DNA from: an uncultured Actinomycetes bacterium
GTDB taxonomy: Bacteria; Actinomycetota; Acidimicrobiia; Acidimicrobiales; RAAP-2
Direction: 5' to 3'
Assembly (NCBI GenBank): GCA_903924205.1
Contig: CAIYAP010000004.1
Span: forward strand, 1 to 64,000
Length of the DNA: 64,000 bases
Below are positions 50,927-59,773 of the stretch, piece after piece. The first letter of the stretch is position 1; every line of letters starts with the position of its first letter. The position numbers were made by a program, and so were the translations under genes. The notes beneath the pieces were generated by a model. That model ran no database searches. It had not been told where the DNA came from and saw only the letters and a program-made list of their open reading frames with translations.

Positions 50927-51831
50927 AGGGCCCGCCGATCATGGAAGGAAGCCGCGAACCATGTCGCGCCGGTCAACACCGTGACCGAGATGAGTAACAA
51001 AATGGTGGACACGGCGGCGGCTCCCTGCCACAGGAATCCCTGCGTCAAGTTGTAGATGTACGTCGACGCCGTGGTGGTCCTGGCAATGCCCCCACCGATG
51101 AGCGAAATCGAACCGAACTCACCCACACATCGCGCGAACGCCAACCCAAAACCCGCGAGAGCCGGTGACACCAAACTGGGAATAATCACCGAGCGAGTGA
51201 CGCGCCAGGGCGACGCACCCAAGGTGCGCGCCGCGTGTTCGACGTCGCGGTCCATCGCCACCAACACCGGCTGAATTGTCCGAACAGAAAAGGGCAGGGA
51301 GACGAACAGCAGGGCCACGAACAGCCCCGTCCACGCCTCAAAGAGATTGACGTGTACCGGACTGGCGGGTCCGTAGAGGTAGATAAAGACCACGCCCGCC
51401 ACGATGGTGGGCAGGGCGAAGGGGATGTCGACGAAGGACTCGATGAACTTTTGTCCACGGAAACGGTCGCGCACCAAGACCCAGGCGATGAGGGCGCCCA
51501 TCACGGTGTTCACACTGGCCGCGAGCAATGACAACCACACGCTGAGCCAAATGGCGTGCCACGCTGCGGGTGCACCAATGGCGTCGACGAAAGCGGAGAA
51601 ATTGCTGTGCCACACCCAGTCCCCCGGCCACCACGAGCCTGACGTGGTGTCGGGTGACGCACCCACTCCGGTGGCGATGGTAGCGACCACGGGCAAGATC
51701 ACGATGATGGACAGGTAAGTCGACAACAGACCGCCGGCCGTCACCGTGGAGACGACGCGACGAAGCCGCCGACTGCGAACAGTCGGCGGCGACGTCGATA
51801 CGGCGGGGGTCTCGTTAACTGACGTAACCAT
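50923..51831 (-). CDS. cysT: Sulfate ABC transporter permease CysT
   Basis: 302 residues; about six helices starting near residue 30. EAA loop AARTLGASPWRVTRSVIIPSL, then FARCVGEFGSISLIGG as in CysT/CysU. An in-frame start at 51870 would lengthen it and deepen overlap with the binding-protein gene; the ATG at 51831 gives a 17-base overlap and is preferred. Confidence 0.93.
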   Translation of the reverse strand: MVTSVNETPAVSTSPPTVRSRRLRRVVSTVTAGGLLSTYLSIIVILPVVATIATGVGASPDTTSGSWWPGDWVWHSNFSAFVDAIGAPAAWHAIWLSVWLSLLAASVNTVMGALIAWVLVRDRFRGQKFIESFVDIPFALPTIVAGVVFIYLYGPASPVHVNLFEAWTGLFVALLFVSLPFSVRTIQPVLVAMDRDVEHAARTLGASPWRVTRSVIIPSLVSPALAGFGLAFARCVGEFGSISLIGGGIARTTTASTYIYNLTQGFLWQGAAAVSTILLLISVTVLTGATWFAASFHDRRAL

Positions 51832-52831
51832 GCGAGCTTTCTGCCTGGGTGATGATGCCCGTGGAGCCAAAGAACTTTGTGGTCACGCTCGTCCATCCCC
51901 CCAACTTCGCAATCGTGGTCAGTGCGGTCGGCTGGACGAAGTCCTTCTTCACCTGCGCCGCCAGTGAGGGCAGGGTCGGACGGAAGCGGTTCGACTCCCA
52001 AATCGACTGGCCTACGGTCGAGAAGATGTACTTGTAGAAAGCGGTTGCGGCCTTGTTACTGGCTCCACTCGTGGTCAATGCGGCGGGGTTCTCAATTAAG
52101 AGGTTCTGCGCCGGAATAATCATTTGGATCGCCTTACCCGCCGCAATGGCCGCGGCCGCATCGGCTTCGTAGGCCAGCAGCACGTTGCCGGTGCCCGCGA
52201 GGAAAGCCGTCAAGGCCTTGGAACCACTGGTGGGCTCGGAGATCGTGTTCCCAATGAGCTTGTTCATCCAGCTGGTGGCGGCCGCCGGCTTCGCCTTTTG
52301 CAAGATCTGCGACTCGTACGCGGCCAGCAAGTTCCATCGCGCCGATCCCGAACTGATGGGGTCGGGAGTCACCACCTGCACCCCCGACTTAGTGAGGTCG
52401 TTCCAGCCCTTGATGTTGAGCGGATTGCCCGTTCGAACCACGATGGCAACGACTGAATCAGTCACCATCCCCTTCTCAGCCTGTGCCGTGGAGGTCGACT
52501 GCCACTTCGACGAGACCAAGCCAGCTTGCACCAGCAAGGTCATGTCGGGCTCGGCGGAGAAGTTCACGAGATCGGCCGCCTGCCCAGCAATGACATTCTG
52601 AGCCTGTGTTGTCGAGGCACCGAAAGAGTTGCGGAATGTCACGCCCTGGCCCGCCGGAGTCTGGAGAAAGGCTTTTTCCAGAGCGGTGTACGCGGGCGAC
52701 ACGATTGAGTAACCGACGACATTGACGGTCGAGGAGGTCGCACCCGCGTGGGCGCTGACGCCCACCAGGCTGGTGGCAACAACGCCACAGGCACTTGCGC
52801 CACGCCACAGGCAGGAACGAAGACTGGTCAA
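51815..52831 (-). CDS. sbp: Sulfate-binding protein
   Basis: 338 residues with a signal peptide ending near VSAHAGA; no lipobox at the cleavage site. QAADLVNFSAEPDM, VVTPDPISSGSARWNLLAAY and LLAYEADA are the sulfate contact regions of Sbp/CysP. Exported, delivers sulfate to CysTWA. TTG start with GGGAG four bases upstream. Confidence 0.93.
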   Translation of the reverse strand: MTSLRSCLWRGASACGVVATSLVGVSAHAGATSSTVNVVGYSIVSPAYTALEKAFLQTPAGQGVTFRNSFGASTTQAQNVIAGQAADLVNFSAEPDMTLLVQAGLVSSKWQSTSTAQAEKGMVTDSVVAIVVRTGNPLNIKGWNDLTKSGVQVVTPDPISSGSARWNLLAAYESQILQKAKPAAATSWMNKLIGNTISEPTSGSKALTAFLAGTGNVLLAYEADAAAAIAAGKAIQMIIPAQNLLIENPAALTTSGASNKAATAFYKYIFSTVGQSIWESNRFRPTLPSLAAQVKKDFVQPTALTTIAKLGGWTSVTTKFFGSTGIITQAESSHGYVS

Positions 52832-52848
52832 ATTTCTCCCTTATCACT

Positions 52849-52873
52849 AATTACTAGTTGTTTACTAGTAATT
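52849..52873. promoter_or_regulatory. AT-rich palindrome upstream of the sulfate operon
   Basis: AATTACTAG and CTAGTAATT around TTGTTTA, a 9-bp perfect inverted repeat in a locally AT-rich patch, 18 bases before the sbp start. TTACTAG also occurs as a direct repeat inside it. The position suits an operator or promoter overlap for a sulfur-responsive regulator; the regulator is not in this window. Confidence 0.65.
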
Positions 52874-52954
52874 GTAGAATTTAGCGAGGCCGAAACTCCT
52901 TGTCAAGTCGATCTGCGATTTTTTCGAGACGGAAGAACCGCCTCCCCGAGTGGC

Positions 52955-53758
52955 TTAGGCCGGACTCTGCGTGAAAGTTTTGGTCCCTAATGACGCGCCG
53001 GCGGCGGCGAAGCCGCCGAGCAGGGTTCCGAGCGATCCCGGCGCCAGTTGGCTCAACATCTGCGACAGTGCCGAACCGGAAATGGGTGTGATATCAGATC
53101 GTGCCGGAGCAACAATCGCGGGTGCGTCGTTGTAACCGAGAACGGTGATTTCAGCCGTGACCGTTTGATGGTCAAGGGTGGTCGAGATAGAAGCCGCGGC
53201 GAGTTCATTCGCCGTTCCGGTCGAGATAGTGATGGTGGCCTGTTGACCCGCCAACGCGGAGCTGGATAATGCCGATCCCATCGCGAAGATGTAGTGATGC
53301 ACCGTGAGGCCACCTTCGGTAGTTACCCACGTCTTGGAAGCGCCCTTAATGAGCGCGATATCGGGGTGAAGAAATTCGAGCGCAATCGGTGTGAGGTCCG
53401 GGAGCGACAGTGATGATCCGTACCACTGTGCTGATGATGACTGACTCATGTTGGAGGTGGTGTAATACAGCTTGCCCGCTACTGCGCGAAGTTCCACTGT
53501 TTCATTCGTAATGAGGAGTGGCAAATTCAACGTGACGTCGAGAGCCGAATGCTTCACGTCGACGTTTCCGGTACCGGTGATGCTCGTTGATCCTCCGGTG
53601 CCAATGCTCAGAGCAATGCGCATGTTGTGGGGCGGATAACCGTTGAGATTGGTCAATGAGGAGGAGTTTCCTCCGGTGGCGGCCATCACGACACCCGTCG
53701 TGGTGCCGGCAAGGGCGAGGGTTGCGAGAGTGGTCGCGAGTAATCGTTTTGAAGACAT
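52955..53758 (-). CDS. Secreted protein, LppX/LprG-like
   Basis: 267 residues. Signal peptide at 1-27 (KRLLATTLATLALAGTTTGV, then VMAA) without a lipobox cysteine. The rest is beta-rich with GTGNVDVKHSALDVTLNLPL, similar to the curved beta-sheet of LppX/LprG lipid carriers, but the match is weak. Probably exported; function unknown. TAGATT six bases before ATG. Confidence 0.65.
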   Translation of the reverse strand: MSSKRLLATTLATLALAGTTTGVVMAATGGNSSSLTNLNGYPPHNMRIALSIGTGGSTSITGTGNVDVKHSALDVTLNLPLLITNETVELRAVAGKLYYTTSNMSQSSSAQWYGSSLSLPDLTPIALEFLHPDIALIKGASKTWVTTEGGLTVHHYIFAMGSALSSSALAGQQATITISTGTANELAAASISTTLDHQTVTAEITVLGYNDAPAIVAPARSDITPISGSALSQMLSQLAPGSLGTLLGGFAAAGASLGTKTFTQSPA

Positions 53759-53764
53759 GCTCTC

Positions 53765-53806
53765 AATCTAGAACCCCCCGACGCCTAGAGGCGTTCGCGA
53801 TAGCGT
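53765..53806. promoter_or_regulatory. Divergent leaderless promoter pair
   Basis: TAGATT (minus, 53765-53770) and TAGCGT (plus, 53801-53806), each six bases before its ATG. Start codons are 54 bases apart. A small CGCCTAGAGGCG palindrome (53782-53793) lies between. Confidence 0.5.
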
Positions 53807-53812
53807 GATGTC

Positions 53813-54253
53813 ATGACCGATGTCGACCACCGGCCCTTTGCCGTTCAAACCTTCAATGCCTGCTGGGACATCCTGGAAAAGAAGGGTGCTGCCGCCGAGG
53901 ATTACCGCGAGCTGCTTACCCTGGCCTTTACCAGTCGCTGGCACTGGGGGTTCGAGGGTGGACTTGATCAGTGGATCACGGGCGACTGGATGATTTCTCG
54001 GGCCGCCTCGCTGTATGGCGACCACACCTTGGCGCTCGATTTCATTGACCGCGCCTGGACCGCGCTCTCCCCCGAGTCGCCCGATTGGCTGCGCGCCAGC
54101 ATTGCCGAAGGTCAGGCACGAGCGGCGATTTTGGCCGGCAAGCACGATCTCTTCACGACGTGGGTGGCGCGAGCCCGCGAACTAGTGGCGGCCATCGCGC
54201 AGGATGATGATCGGGCCGTGATTGCGGGTCAATTGTCCGAGATCGATAGCTAG
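53813..54253 (+). CDS. Helical protein of unknown function, 146 aa
   Basis: All-helical, acidic, Trp-rich protein. DYRELLTLAFTSRWHWGFEGG is followed by helices resembling TPR hairpins (LYGDHTLALDFIDRAW, SIAEGQARAAILAG). No signal peptide. I recall similar small actinobacterial proteins but no function. Leaderless ATG. Stop shared with dnaE2 at 54250-54253. Confidence 0.65.
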   Translation: MTDVDHRPFAVQTFNACWDILEKKGAAAEDYRELLTLAFTSRWHWGFEGGLDQWITGDWMISRAASLYGDHTLALDFIDRAWTALSPESPDWLRASIAEGQARAAILAGKHDLFTTWVARARELVAAIAQDDDRAVIAGQLSEIDS

Positions 54254-57200
54254 CGAAAATCTCGAGCGGGCGCGGTGGGCGCACTCGACAAAGCCGTGAC
54301 GTGTTCGGCCACCACGTTGAGGGTTCCCTGAGCTCGCTCGAGGCGACCACGAATCAACAAAATGGGCGACGCAGCGTCATGGCGGAACCTCTGCCACGCA
54401 CCTCGAGAAAAGACCACATTGACGTGGCCGGTCTCGTCTTCGAGATTAAGAAAGACCGCCCCCCGCGCGCTCTCGGGTTGTTGACGATGCGTGACGACGC
54501 CGGCGACTAACACTCGGTGGGCCTCGGCCGCCATGAGGTGCGCGGCCGGAATGACCCCACGGGCCCGCAGAGCGTCACGCCACAGATGCATCACGGTGCG
54601 ATCGGGAGTGAGACCCATTGCCCAGACATCATCGGCCAGCCTCTCCATCTCCGACGGAATCGCTAGTTGGGGTGTGGTCAGCCCCGTCACCACCCCCGGC
54701 AAGCGATCGAGTTGCGACTGCGCGGCGGCTCCCGCCCGCCACAGCATCTCGCGACGCGACGAGCCAAAGCAGTCGAGGGCCCCCGCCGCCGCGAGGGCCG
54801 TGAGGTGGTTCTCGCGTACTCCCCCGCGTCGAACGAGATCTTCCGCGCTCGCCCAGGGCCGGCCGGCGGCCAGGCGTTCCGCAATATCACTCGATATTCC
54901 CCGCACCGTCTGCAGGCCGAGTCGAACCACACGACTCCCCTCATCGACGTCGATGCGCGCCAGGGCGTCGCTGTGCTGCACGTCGGGACGCACCACCACC
55001 ACTCCGTGACGCTGCGCATCAGCAATAAGGCTCTGTGGCGACCAAAAGCCCAGCGGCTGGGCATTGAGCAGCCCCACGAGAAACTCTTCTGGATAATGCA
55101 GCTTCAGCCACGCGGAGCAATAGACCAGATGCGCGAACGACACCGAGTGCGATTCGGGAAAACCAAAGTTGGCGAAAGCGGAGAGTGCGTTCCACAGATT
55201 CTCGGCGTCGTCACCCACGATGCCATTCGTCGCCATTCCCTGAAAGAAGCGCGAATGCAAGCGAGCCATCCGCACCTCGGAGCGTTTGGCCGCCATTGCT
55301 TGACGCAGCTCGTCAGCCTCCGCGGGCGAAAAGCCCGCCACCGCGACCGCCATCTCCATGAGTTGCTCTTGAAATAGCGGCACCCCGAGAGTGCGGCGCA
55401 AGATCGGCTCGAGGCGTGGATGCAGGTAGGTGACGGGTTCTTCACCGCGACGCCGACGGATGTAAGGGTTCACCGACTGGCCCTGGATGGGACCGGGACG
55501 AATCAGGGCCACTTCGATAACGAGGTCATAGAAGCAGCGCGGCTGCACGCGGGGCAAGGTGGCCATCTGCGCGCGTGACTCGACCTGGAATAGGCCCACG
55601 GTGTCGGCCTCGCAGAGAAGGTCGTAGACCGCGGCTTCTTGCGGGAGGGCGCCGAGATCAATCTGCACGCCTCGCGACTGTTCAATCACGTCCATGGTGC
55701 GATGCAGGGCCTCGAGCATGCCGAGGCCCAGAAGATCAAACTTCACCAACCCAATGGCGGCACAGTCATCCTTATCCCACTGCAGCACCGTGCGACCGGA
55801 CGTGCGGGCCCACTCCACGGGACAGACCTCCACAATCGGACGGTCGCAAATCACCATGCCGGCCGAATGTAGGCCGAGATGTCGTGGGCGGTGGAGCAAA
55901 TCCTGCGCACAGGCCACCGTAAGTGCATCGTCGGGGTCTCTACCAAGAGCCGCGGCGGCGTCGCGTACCGCCGAGCGTGGTCGATAGGTAATCACGGCCG
56001 CTACCTGAGCCGCGTGGCGTCGGCCGTACCGCTCGTAGACGTACTGAATCACTTCTTCGCGTCGGCCGGACTCGATATCCACATCAATATCCGGCGGGCC
56101 GTCACGGGCCGTCGACAAAAAACGCTCGAAGAAGAGGTTAAGTCTCACCGCGTCGGCATTGGTAATGCCGAGCGAATAACACGCGGCGGAGTTCGCAGCC
56201 GAACCACGCCCCTGGCACAAAATGTTGCGACGACGGCAAAACTCCGTGATGTCCCACACGATGAGGAAGTAGCCGGCAAAGCCCATTTGTTCGATGACGG
56301 ATAGTTCGTGATCAATCTGACGCCACGCCCCACTGACGAGCTCGCCGTCGCGTGGTCCGTAGCGCCGGGTCGCGCCAGCTTCCACTAGTTCGCGCAAATA
56401 CTCCTGCTCGCTCTGCCCCCGCGGTGTCGGAAAATCTGGCAGCGAGGGAGCCACGAGTCGCAGGTCAAAAGCCAGCTCCTGGGCCAGTTCCCCCGCCGCA
56501 TCCACGACGTGTGGCCAGCGAGCAAAGCGCCGACGCTGCTCGCTATCAGACCGTAGGCACGCCAAAGGGCTGGCAGGTAGCCAGCCCTCGAGCTCGTCAA
56601 GCGTTCGCCGAGAACGAATTGCGGCCATGAGTTGGGCACGGCGAAACTCCTGGGGGGTGGCGTAGTGGACGTTGCCGGTGGCCACGATGCGCATGCGCCG
56701 CTCCAGAGCCAGCTCCACGAGCGCGTCGTTACGCACACGATCTTGCGCGTACCCGTGATCCCATATCTCCATCACGAGGCGATCGCCAAGGCGATTGCGC
56801 CACTCGTCGAGAACCCGGCCCGCGGCGCGCGGACCGTGATTCTCGAGTGCCCGTGTGACGGGGCCCTTGCGACATCCGGTCAACACCGTCCAGTCCGCCG
56901 AACGACTCACCATCTCCGCCGTGATGGCGGGGGCACCCTTGTCGCCGCGAGCCAAGTGACCGTCAGAGAGCAGGGTGGATAATTCGCGGTAGCCCTCGGG
57001 GGAACGAGCGAGGATAACGAGGTGCTCACCACTGGGGTCGGGGACGCCCGTGCGCTCGCCGCCGTCAATGCTGACTTCCGCCCCAAAGACGGTCGCCAAT
57101 CCCGCCGCTCGTGCCGCCTCGGCAAAGCGCACCACACCGTAGAGACCATGGTGATCGGTGAGTGCCAGAGCCGACAGCTCCAGTCGCGCGGCTTCAATCA

Positions 57201-57276
57201 CCAGTTCTTCGGGATCACTGGCTCCGTCTAAGAAACTGAAGGTGGAGTGCGCGTGTAGTTCGCTGTAAATCGCCAT
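54250..57276 (-). CDS. dnaE2: Error-prone DNA polymerase DnaE2 (ImuC)
   Basis: C-family polymerase for mutagenic lesion bypass under SOS. The PHP-like start YSELHAHSTFSFLDGAS is typical of DnaE2, and the catalytic acids are in GPPDIDVDIESGRREE. The OB fold near the C-terminus (VLVAGVVTHRQQPES) is present. 1008 residues, shorter than DnaE1. The frame opens at 57327, but the ATG at 57276 overlaps the imuB stop by one base and gives the family start. Third gene of imuA'-imuB-dnaE2. Confidence 0.96.
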   Translation of the reverse strand: MAIYSELHAHSTFSFLDGASDPEELVIEAARLELSALALTDHHGLYGVVRFAEAARAAGLATVFGAEVSIDGGERTGVPDPSGEHLVILARSPEGYRELSTLLSDGHLARGDKGAPAITAEMVSRSADWTVLTGCRKGPVTRALENHGPRAAGRVLDEWRNRLGDRLVMEIWDHGYAQDRVRNDALVELALERRMRIVATGNVHYATPQEFRRAQLMAAIRSRRTLDELEGWLPASPLACLRSDSEQRRRFARWPHVVDAAGELAQELAFDLRLVAPSLPDFPTPRGQSEQEYLRELVEAGATRRYGPRDGELVSGAWRQIDHELSVIEQMGFAGYFLIVWDITEFCRRRNILCQGRGSAANSAACYSLGITNADAVRLNLFFERFLSTARDGPPDIDVDIESGRREEVIQYVYERYGRRHAAQVAAVITYRPRSAVRDAAAALGRDPDDALTVACAQDLLHRPRHLGLHSAGMVICDRPIVEVCPVEWARTSGRTVLQWDKDDCAAIGLVKFDLLGLGMLEALHRTMDVIEQSRGVQIDLGALPQEAAVYDLLCEADTVGLFQVESRAQMATLPRVQPRCFYDLVIEVALIRPGPIQGQSVNPYIRRRRGEEPVTYLHPRLEPILRRTLGVPLFQEQLMEMAVAVAGFSPAEADELRQAMAAKRSEVRMARLHSRFFQGMATNGIVGDDAENLWNALSAFANFGFPESHSVSFAHLVYCSAWLKLHYPEEFLVGLLNAQPLGFWSPQSLIADAQRHGVVVVRPDVQHSDALARIDVDEGSRVVRLGLQTVRGISSDIAERLAAGRPWASAEDLVRRGGVRENHLTALAAAGALDCFGSSRREMLWRAGAAAQSQLDRLPGVVTGLTTPQLAIPSEMERLADDVWAMGLTPDRTVMHLWRDALRARGVIPAAHLMAAEAHRVLVAGVVTHRQQPESARGAVFLNLEDETGHVNVVFSRGAWQRFRHDAASPILLIRGRLERAQGTLNVVAEHVTALSSAPTAPARDFR

Positions 57277-58355
57277 CAGTCGTAGATTCCCGCTAGCCAC
57301 CATCGGTGCTGCTCGGCCATCAGCCACCAGGCGCAGTTGCCCTCACTAATGACTTGCACGTGCGCTCGCCGACGCAGCTCCGACCACCAGCGCGATTCTT
57401 CGGGCCACGGCCCGGCGGCGCTGATGACGCGGCGTGACGGCCCACGACCCACCGTCATCTGTCGCGGTGCCCGTGAGAAAAAACCTCGACTGGTCACCGT
57501 CACCGACTCACCTTTGTCATCCGTGAGTCGCACCTCTACGGGGTGACGCAAAATGACCGCCGGTGCCGGTCCCGGCAAGTAGCCCGGCCAGGGCCCATTG
57601 GTCAGAGTGGGGGGCGCCGGCGCGGTGAATGGCCGACACCAGCCCGCGGCGAAGGGGTCGCGACCCACTCCGCGTGATGCCACCCAGACGGCATGGGGAT
57701 CGAGGCGTCGTGTGACGCGTAGGGCCACCGCCGCCGCGCGACGATCAAGATCGGTTCGGTCACCAAAAAAACTCATTTGACCCGTGGAGGCTTCTTCCTC
57801 ACCACGCACCTCACGCAGGCGTCGAGCTGCGTGGGAATCACGCACGGCGGGCAGGTCGTCACGGTCACCACGCGCCACGGCGTAGCGATGGAGCACGTCT
57901 CGAGTGAATCTCTCCGTGACGCGTTCACGTGGCAAGTCCGCCACGTCACCCACGCGGTGAAGGCCGAGGCGGTGCGCGAGATCCGCGAAACGTGAGTCGC
58001 CCAGTTCCTCGACGGGAAGCTGGCGACGAAAGAGTTCGCCCTGTTCGCGAGGCACCACGACGCCACGCGTCGCGGCTGCCATGGCGGCAAAGAGACCCTC
58101 GCCAATACCGACGCATGGCGCGGGTACCGACAATTCATCCAGCAGCGCGTGCAGATCGGTCAGCATGGCCGCTTCCCCACCGAGATAACGACTCGGCCCT
58201 CGCGTGGGGAAAGCGATAACGCCGAACGCAATCATCTCCACGTACGGACACCACTGGGCCAGCCCTCGTAGGACACGGTCATGATGACGCGCGATATCGC
58301 CCTCGGGGTCATCGCGTCGCCACGACGCCACCTCAATCACGGCGAGACGGTCCAC
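57276..58355 (-). CDS. imuB: ImuB, inactive Y-family polymerase homologue
   Basis: 359 residues; hub protein of the SOS mutasome, linking ImuA', DnaE2 and the sliding clamp. The Y-polymerase palm is recognisable (RLAVIEVASWRR, RGPSRYLGGE) but the catalytic acidic triad is not, as in other ImuB proteins. A clamp-binding motif QMSFF is in STGQMSFFGDR. An in-frame ATG lies at 58430 inside imuA'; I choose the GTG at 58355, one base after the imuA' stop. Confidence 0.9.
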   Translation of the reverse strand: MDRLAVIEVASWRRDDPEGDIARHHDRVLRGLAQWCPYVEMIAFGVIAFPTRGPSRYLGGEAAMLTDLHALLDELSVPAPCVGIGEGLFAAMAAATRGVVVPREQGELFRRQLPVEELGDSRFADLAHRLGLHRVGDVADLPRERVTERFTRDVLHRYAVARGDRDDLPAVRDSHAARRLREVRGEEEASTGQMSFFGDRTDLDRRAAAVALRVTRRLDPHAVWVASRGVGRDPFAAGWCRPFTAPAPPTLTNGPWPGYLPGPAPAVILRHPVEVRLTDDKGESVTVTSRGFFSRAPRQMTVGRGPSRRVISAAGPWPEESRWWSELRRRAHVQVISEGNCAWWLMAEQHRWWLAGIYD

Positions 58356-58356
58356 G

Positions 58357-59010
58357 TCACCCCGCCTGTCCGCTCGCCAACGGCAATCCCCATGACCATT
58401 CACGCTCACGTCGTGCATCGCCACGACCACTGAGACGCACCACGGCGTGGCGCTGCGTGAGGTGATGATTCATCTCCCAACGACCATCCACGAGATCGAT
58501 GTGCACGTCACCCGGGAGGGGCCAGCGGCGCGGCTCATCACTCAGCACGACCAACACGGCGCCGCGCTCACGAACTCTGCCCATGATGCGTCTCGTCATA
58601 TCGGGCGAGGGGCGCCCCATGGGTCGCAGCACGACGAGGTCGACGCCGTCGAGCATGTCACCGAGCACGTCGACCCATTCATCACGCGGACGCGGTACGA
58701 ACATCACGCGCCGTAGGTCGACGCCTAGATCGCTCATCGCCATGACGCCGGGGTCATCAACACCGATGACCGACACCCAGTACCCGCGATCGCTCGCCCC
58801 ACTGACCAAACTCATGGCGAGGCTGAGGCCGCCCCCCGCCGGCGGGGCAGAGACCACCACGGTGCTGCCACGACGGAGGCCCCCATCGGGTAGGCGCTCC
58901 TTCCAGGCGTCCGAGACCGGCAGAATGCGACTACGAGCCGTAGCGAGTGGGCGCACCTTTTCCGCTACTTCGGGCGGCAATGGTGGGCGAGGAGGCAAAA
59001 AAGCGAACAT
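58357..59010 (-). CDS. imuA: ImuA', RecA-like mutasome protein
   Basis: 217 residues; accessory protein that interacts with RecA and ImuB in SOS mutagenesis. RecA-like core: the Walker A region STVVVSAPPAGGGLSLAMSL lacks the Lys and Thr of a working P-loop, as is usual in this family. VDLVVLRPMGRPSPD is the Walker B position. The first gene of the operon; its ATG lies inside the LexA box. Confidence 0.9.
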   Translation of the reverse strand: MFAFLPPRPPLPPEVAEKVRPLATARSRILPVSDAWKERLPDGGLRRGSTVVVSAPPAGGGLSLAMSLVSGASDRGYWVSVIGVDDPGVMAMSDLGVDLRRVMFVPRPRDEWVDVLGDMLDGVDLVVLRPMGRPSPDMTRRIMGRVRERGAVLVVLSDEPRRWPLPGDVHIDLVDGRWEMNHHLTQRHAVVRLSGRGDARREREWSWGLPLASGQAG

Positions 59011-59018
59011 TTGTTCGC
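59003..59018. promoter_or_regulatory. LexA (SOS) box
   Basis: GCGAACATTTGTTCGC, a perfect palindrome matching the Gram-positive/actinobacterial LexA consensus GAAC-N4-GTTC with flanking CG. It overlaps the first codons of imuA' and the likely transcription start, so LexA binding would block initiation directly. It lies 39 bases from the -10 of the divergent HMCES gene and may control it too. Confidence 0.92.
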
Positions 59019-59062
59019 ATCGTAACCAGCCCCTGCGACAGAGGCAAATCGAGTCCTAAGGT
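59019..59062. promoter_or_regulatory. Divergent SOS promoter region
   Basis: TACGAT (minus, 59019-59024) directly adjoins the LexA box and is eight bases from the imuA' ATG. TAAGGT (plus, 59057-59062) is six bases from the HMCES ATG. Confidence 0.5.
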
Positions 59063-59068
59063 GGTTGC

Positions 59069-59773
59069 ATGTGCGGTCGCGTTGCCCTCTACAACCCGCC
59101 CGAGCGCTTCGCCCGCTACCTCGACGCCGCCGTGGCAGCGGACGTATCGGTGCCCGCTCGCTGGAATGTGCCGCCCCAAAGTCCCCTATTTATTGCCCAC
59201 GACACCCCCGATGGCCGCCTCCTCGAACCGGCTACCTGGGGTCTCATTCCGGCGTGGTCACCGACCACGCAGCTGCGGTCCACGCTGATTAACGCTCGAA
59301 GTGAAACGGTGCGTGAGAAACCCTCTTTTCGAGACGCCTATCGCAGTGGCCCCTGCGTGATTCCTCTCGACGGATACTTCGAATGGGATCGCCACCCCGA
59401 TCGACCAGTGCAGCCGCACTACTTCACGCGCATTGATGGCGAGCCCCTCTTGGTGGCCGGCCTCACCACCATCTGGCGCGACCCCGATCATCTCGACCGG
59501 CCGCCACTCACCACCTGCGTCATCGTTACCAGCGAACCGAATGAGGACGTCGCCAGCATCCACGACCGCATGCCCGTCGTGCTCGAACGCGGTGATGTCG
59601 ACCAGTGGCTCACCGCTCTCCCCGATGCTCGTTACCACTTGCTTCGACCAGCTCCGGGGGGAACCCTGCAGCATGTCGGCGTGGATCCCGCCGTCGGCTC
59701 GGTTACCGCCACGGGACCGCACCTCATTGAGCCGATGATCGTGGTGGATGATCGTCCCGCCACGCTTTTTTAG
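59069..59773 (+). CDS. SOS response-associated peptidase, HMCES/YedK
   Basis: 234 residues. Cys2 (MCGRVALY) forms a thiazolidine crosslink with abasic sites in single-stranded DNA, protecting them. WGLIPAWSP, NARSETVREKPSF, IPLDGYFEW and the His in SIHDRMPVVL complete the active site. Start leaves Met-Cys, required for function. Divergent from imuA' with the SOS box between; damage induction is likely. Confidence 0.95.
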   Translation: MCGRVALYNPPERFARYLDAAVAADVSVPARWNVPPQSPLFIAHDTPDGRLLEPATWGLIPAWSPTTQLRSTLINARSETVREKPSFRDAYRSGPCVIPLDGYFEWDRHPDRPVQPHYFTRIDGEPLLVAGLTTIWRDPDHLDRPPLTTCVIVTSEPNEDVASIHDRMPVVLERGDVDQWLTALPDARYHLLRPAPGGTLQHVGVDPAVGSVTATGPHLIEPMIVVDDRPATLF

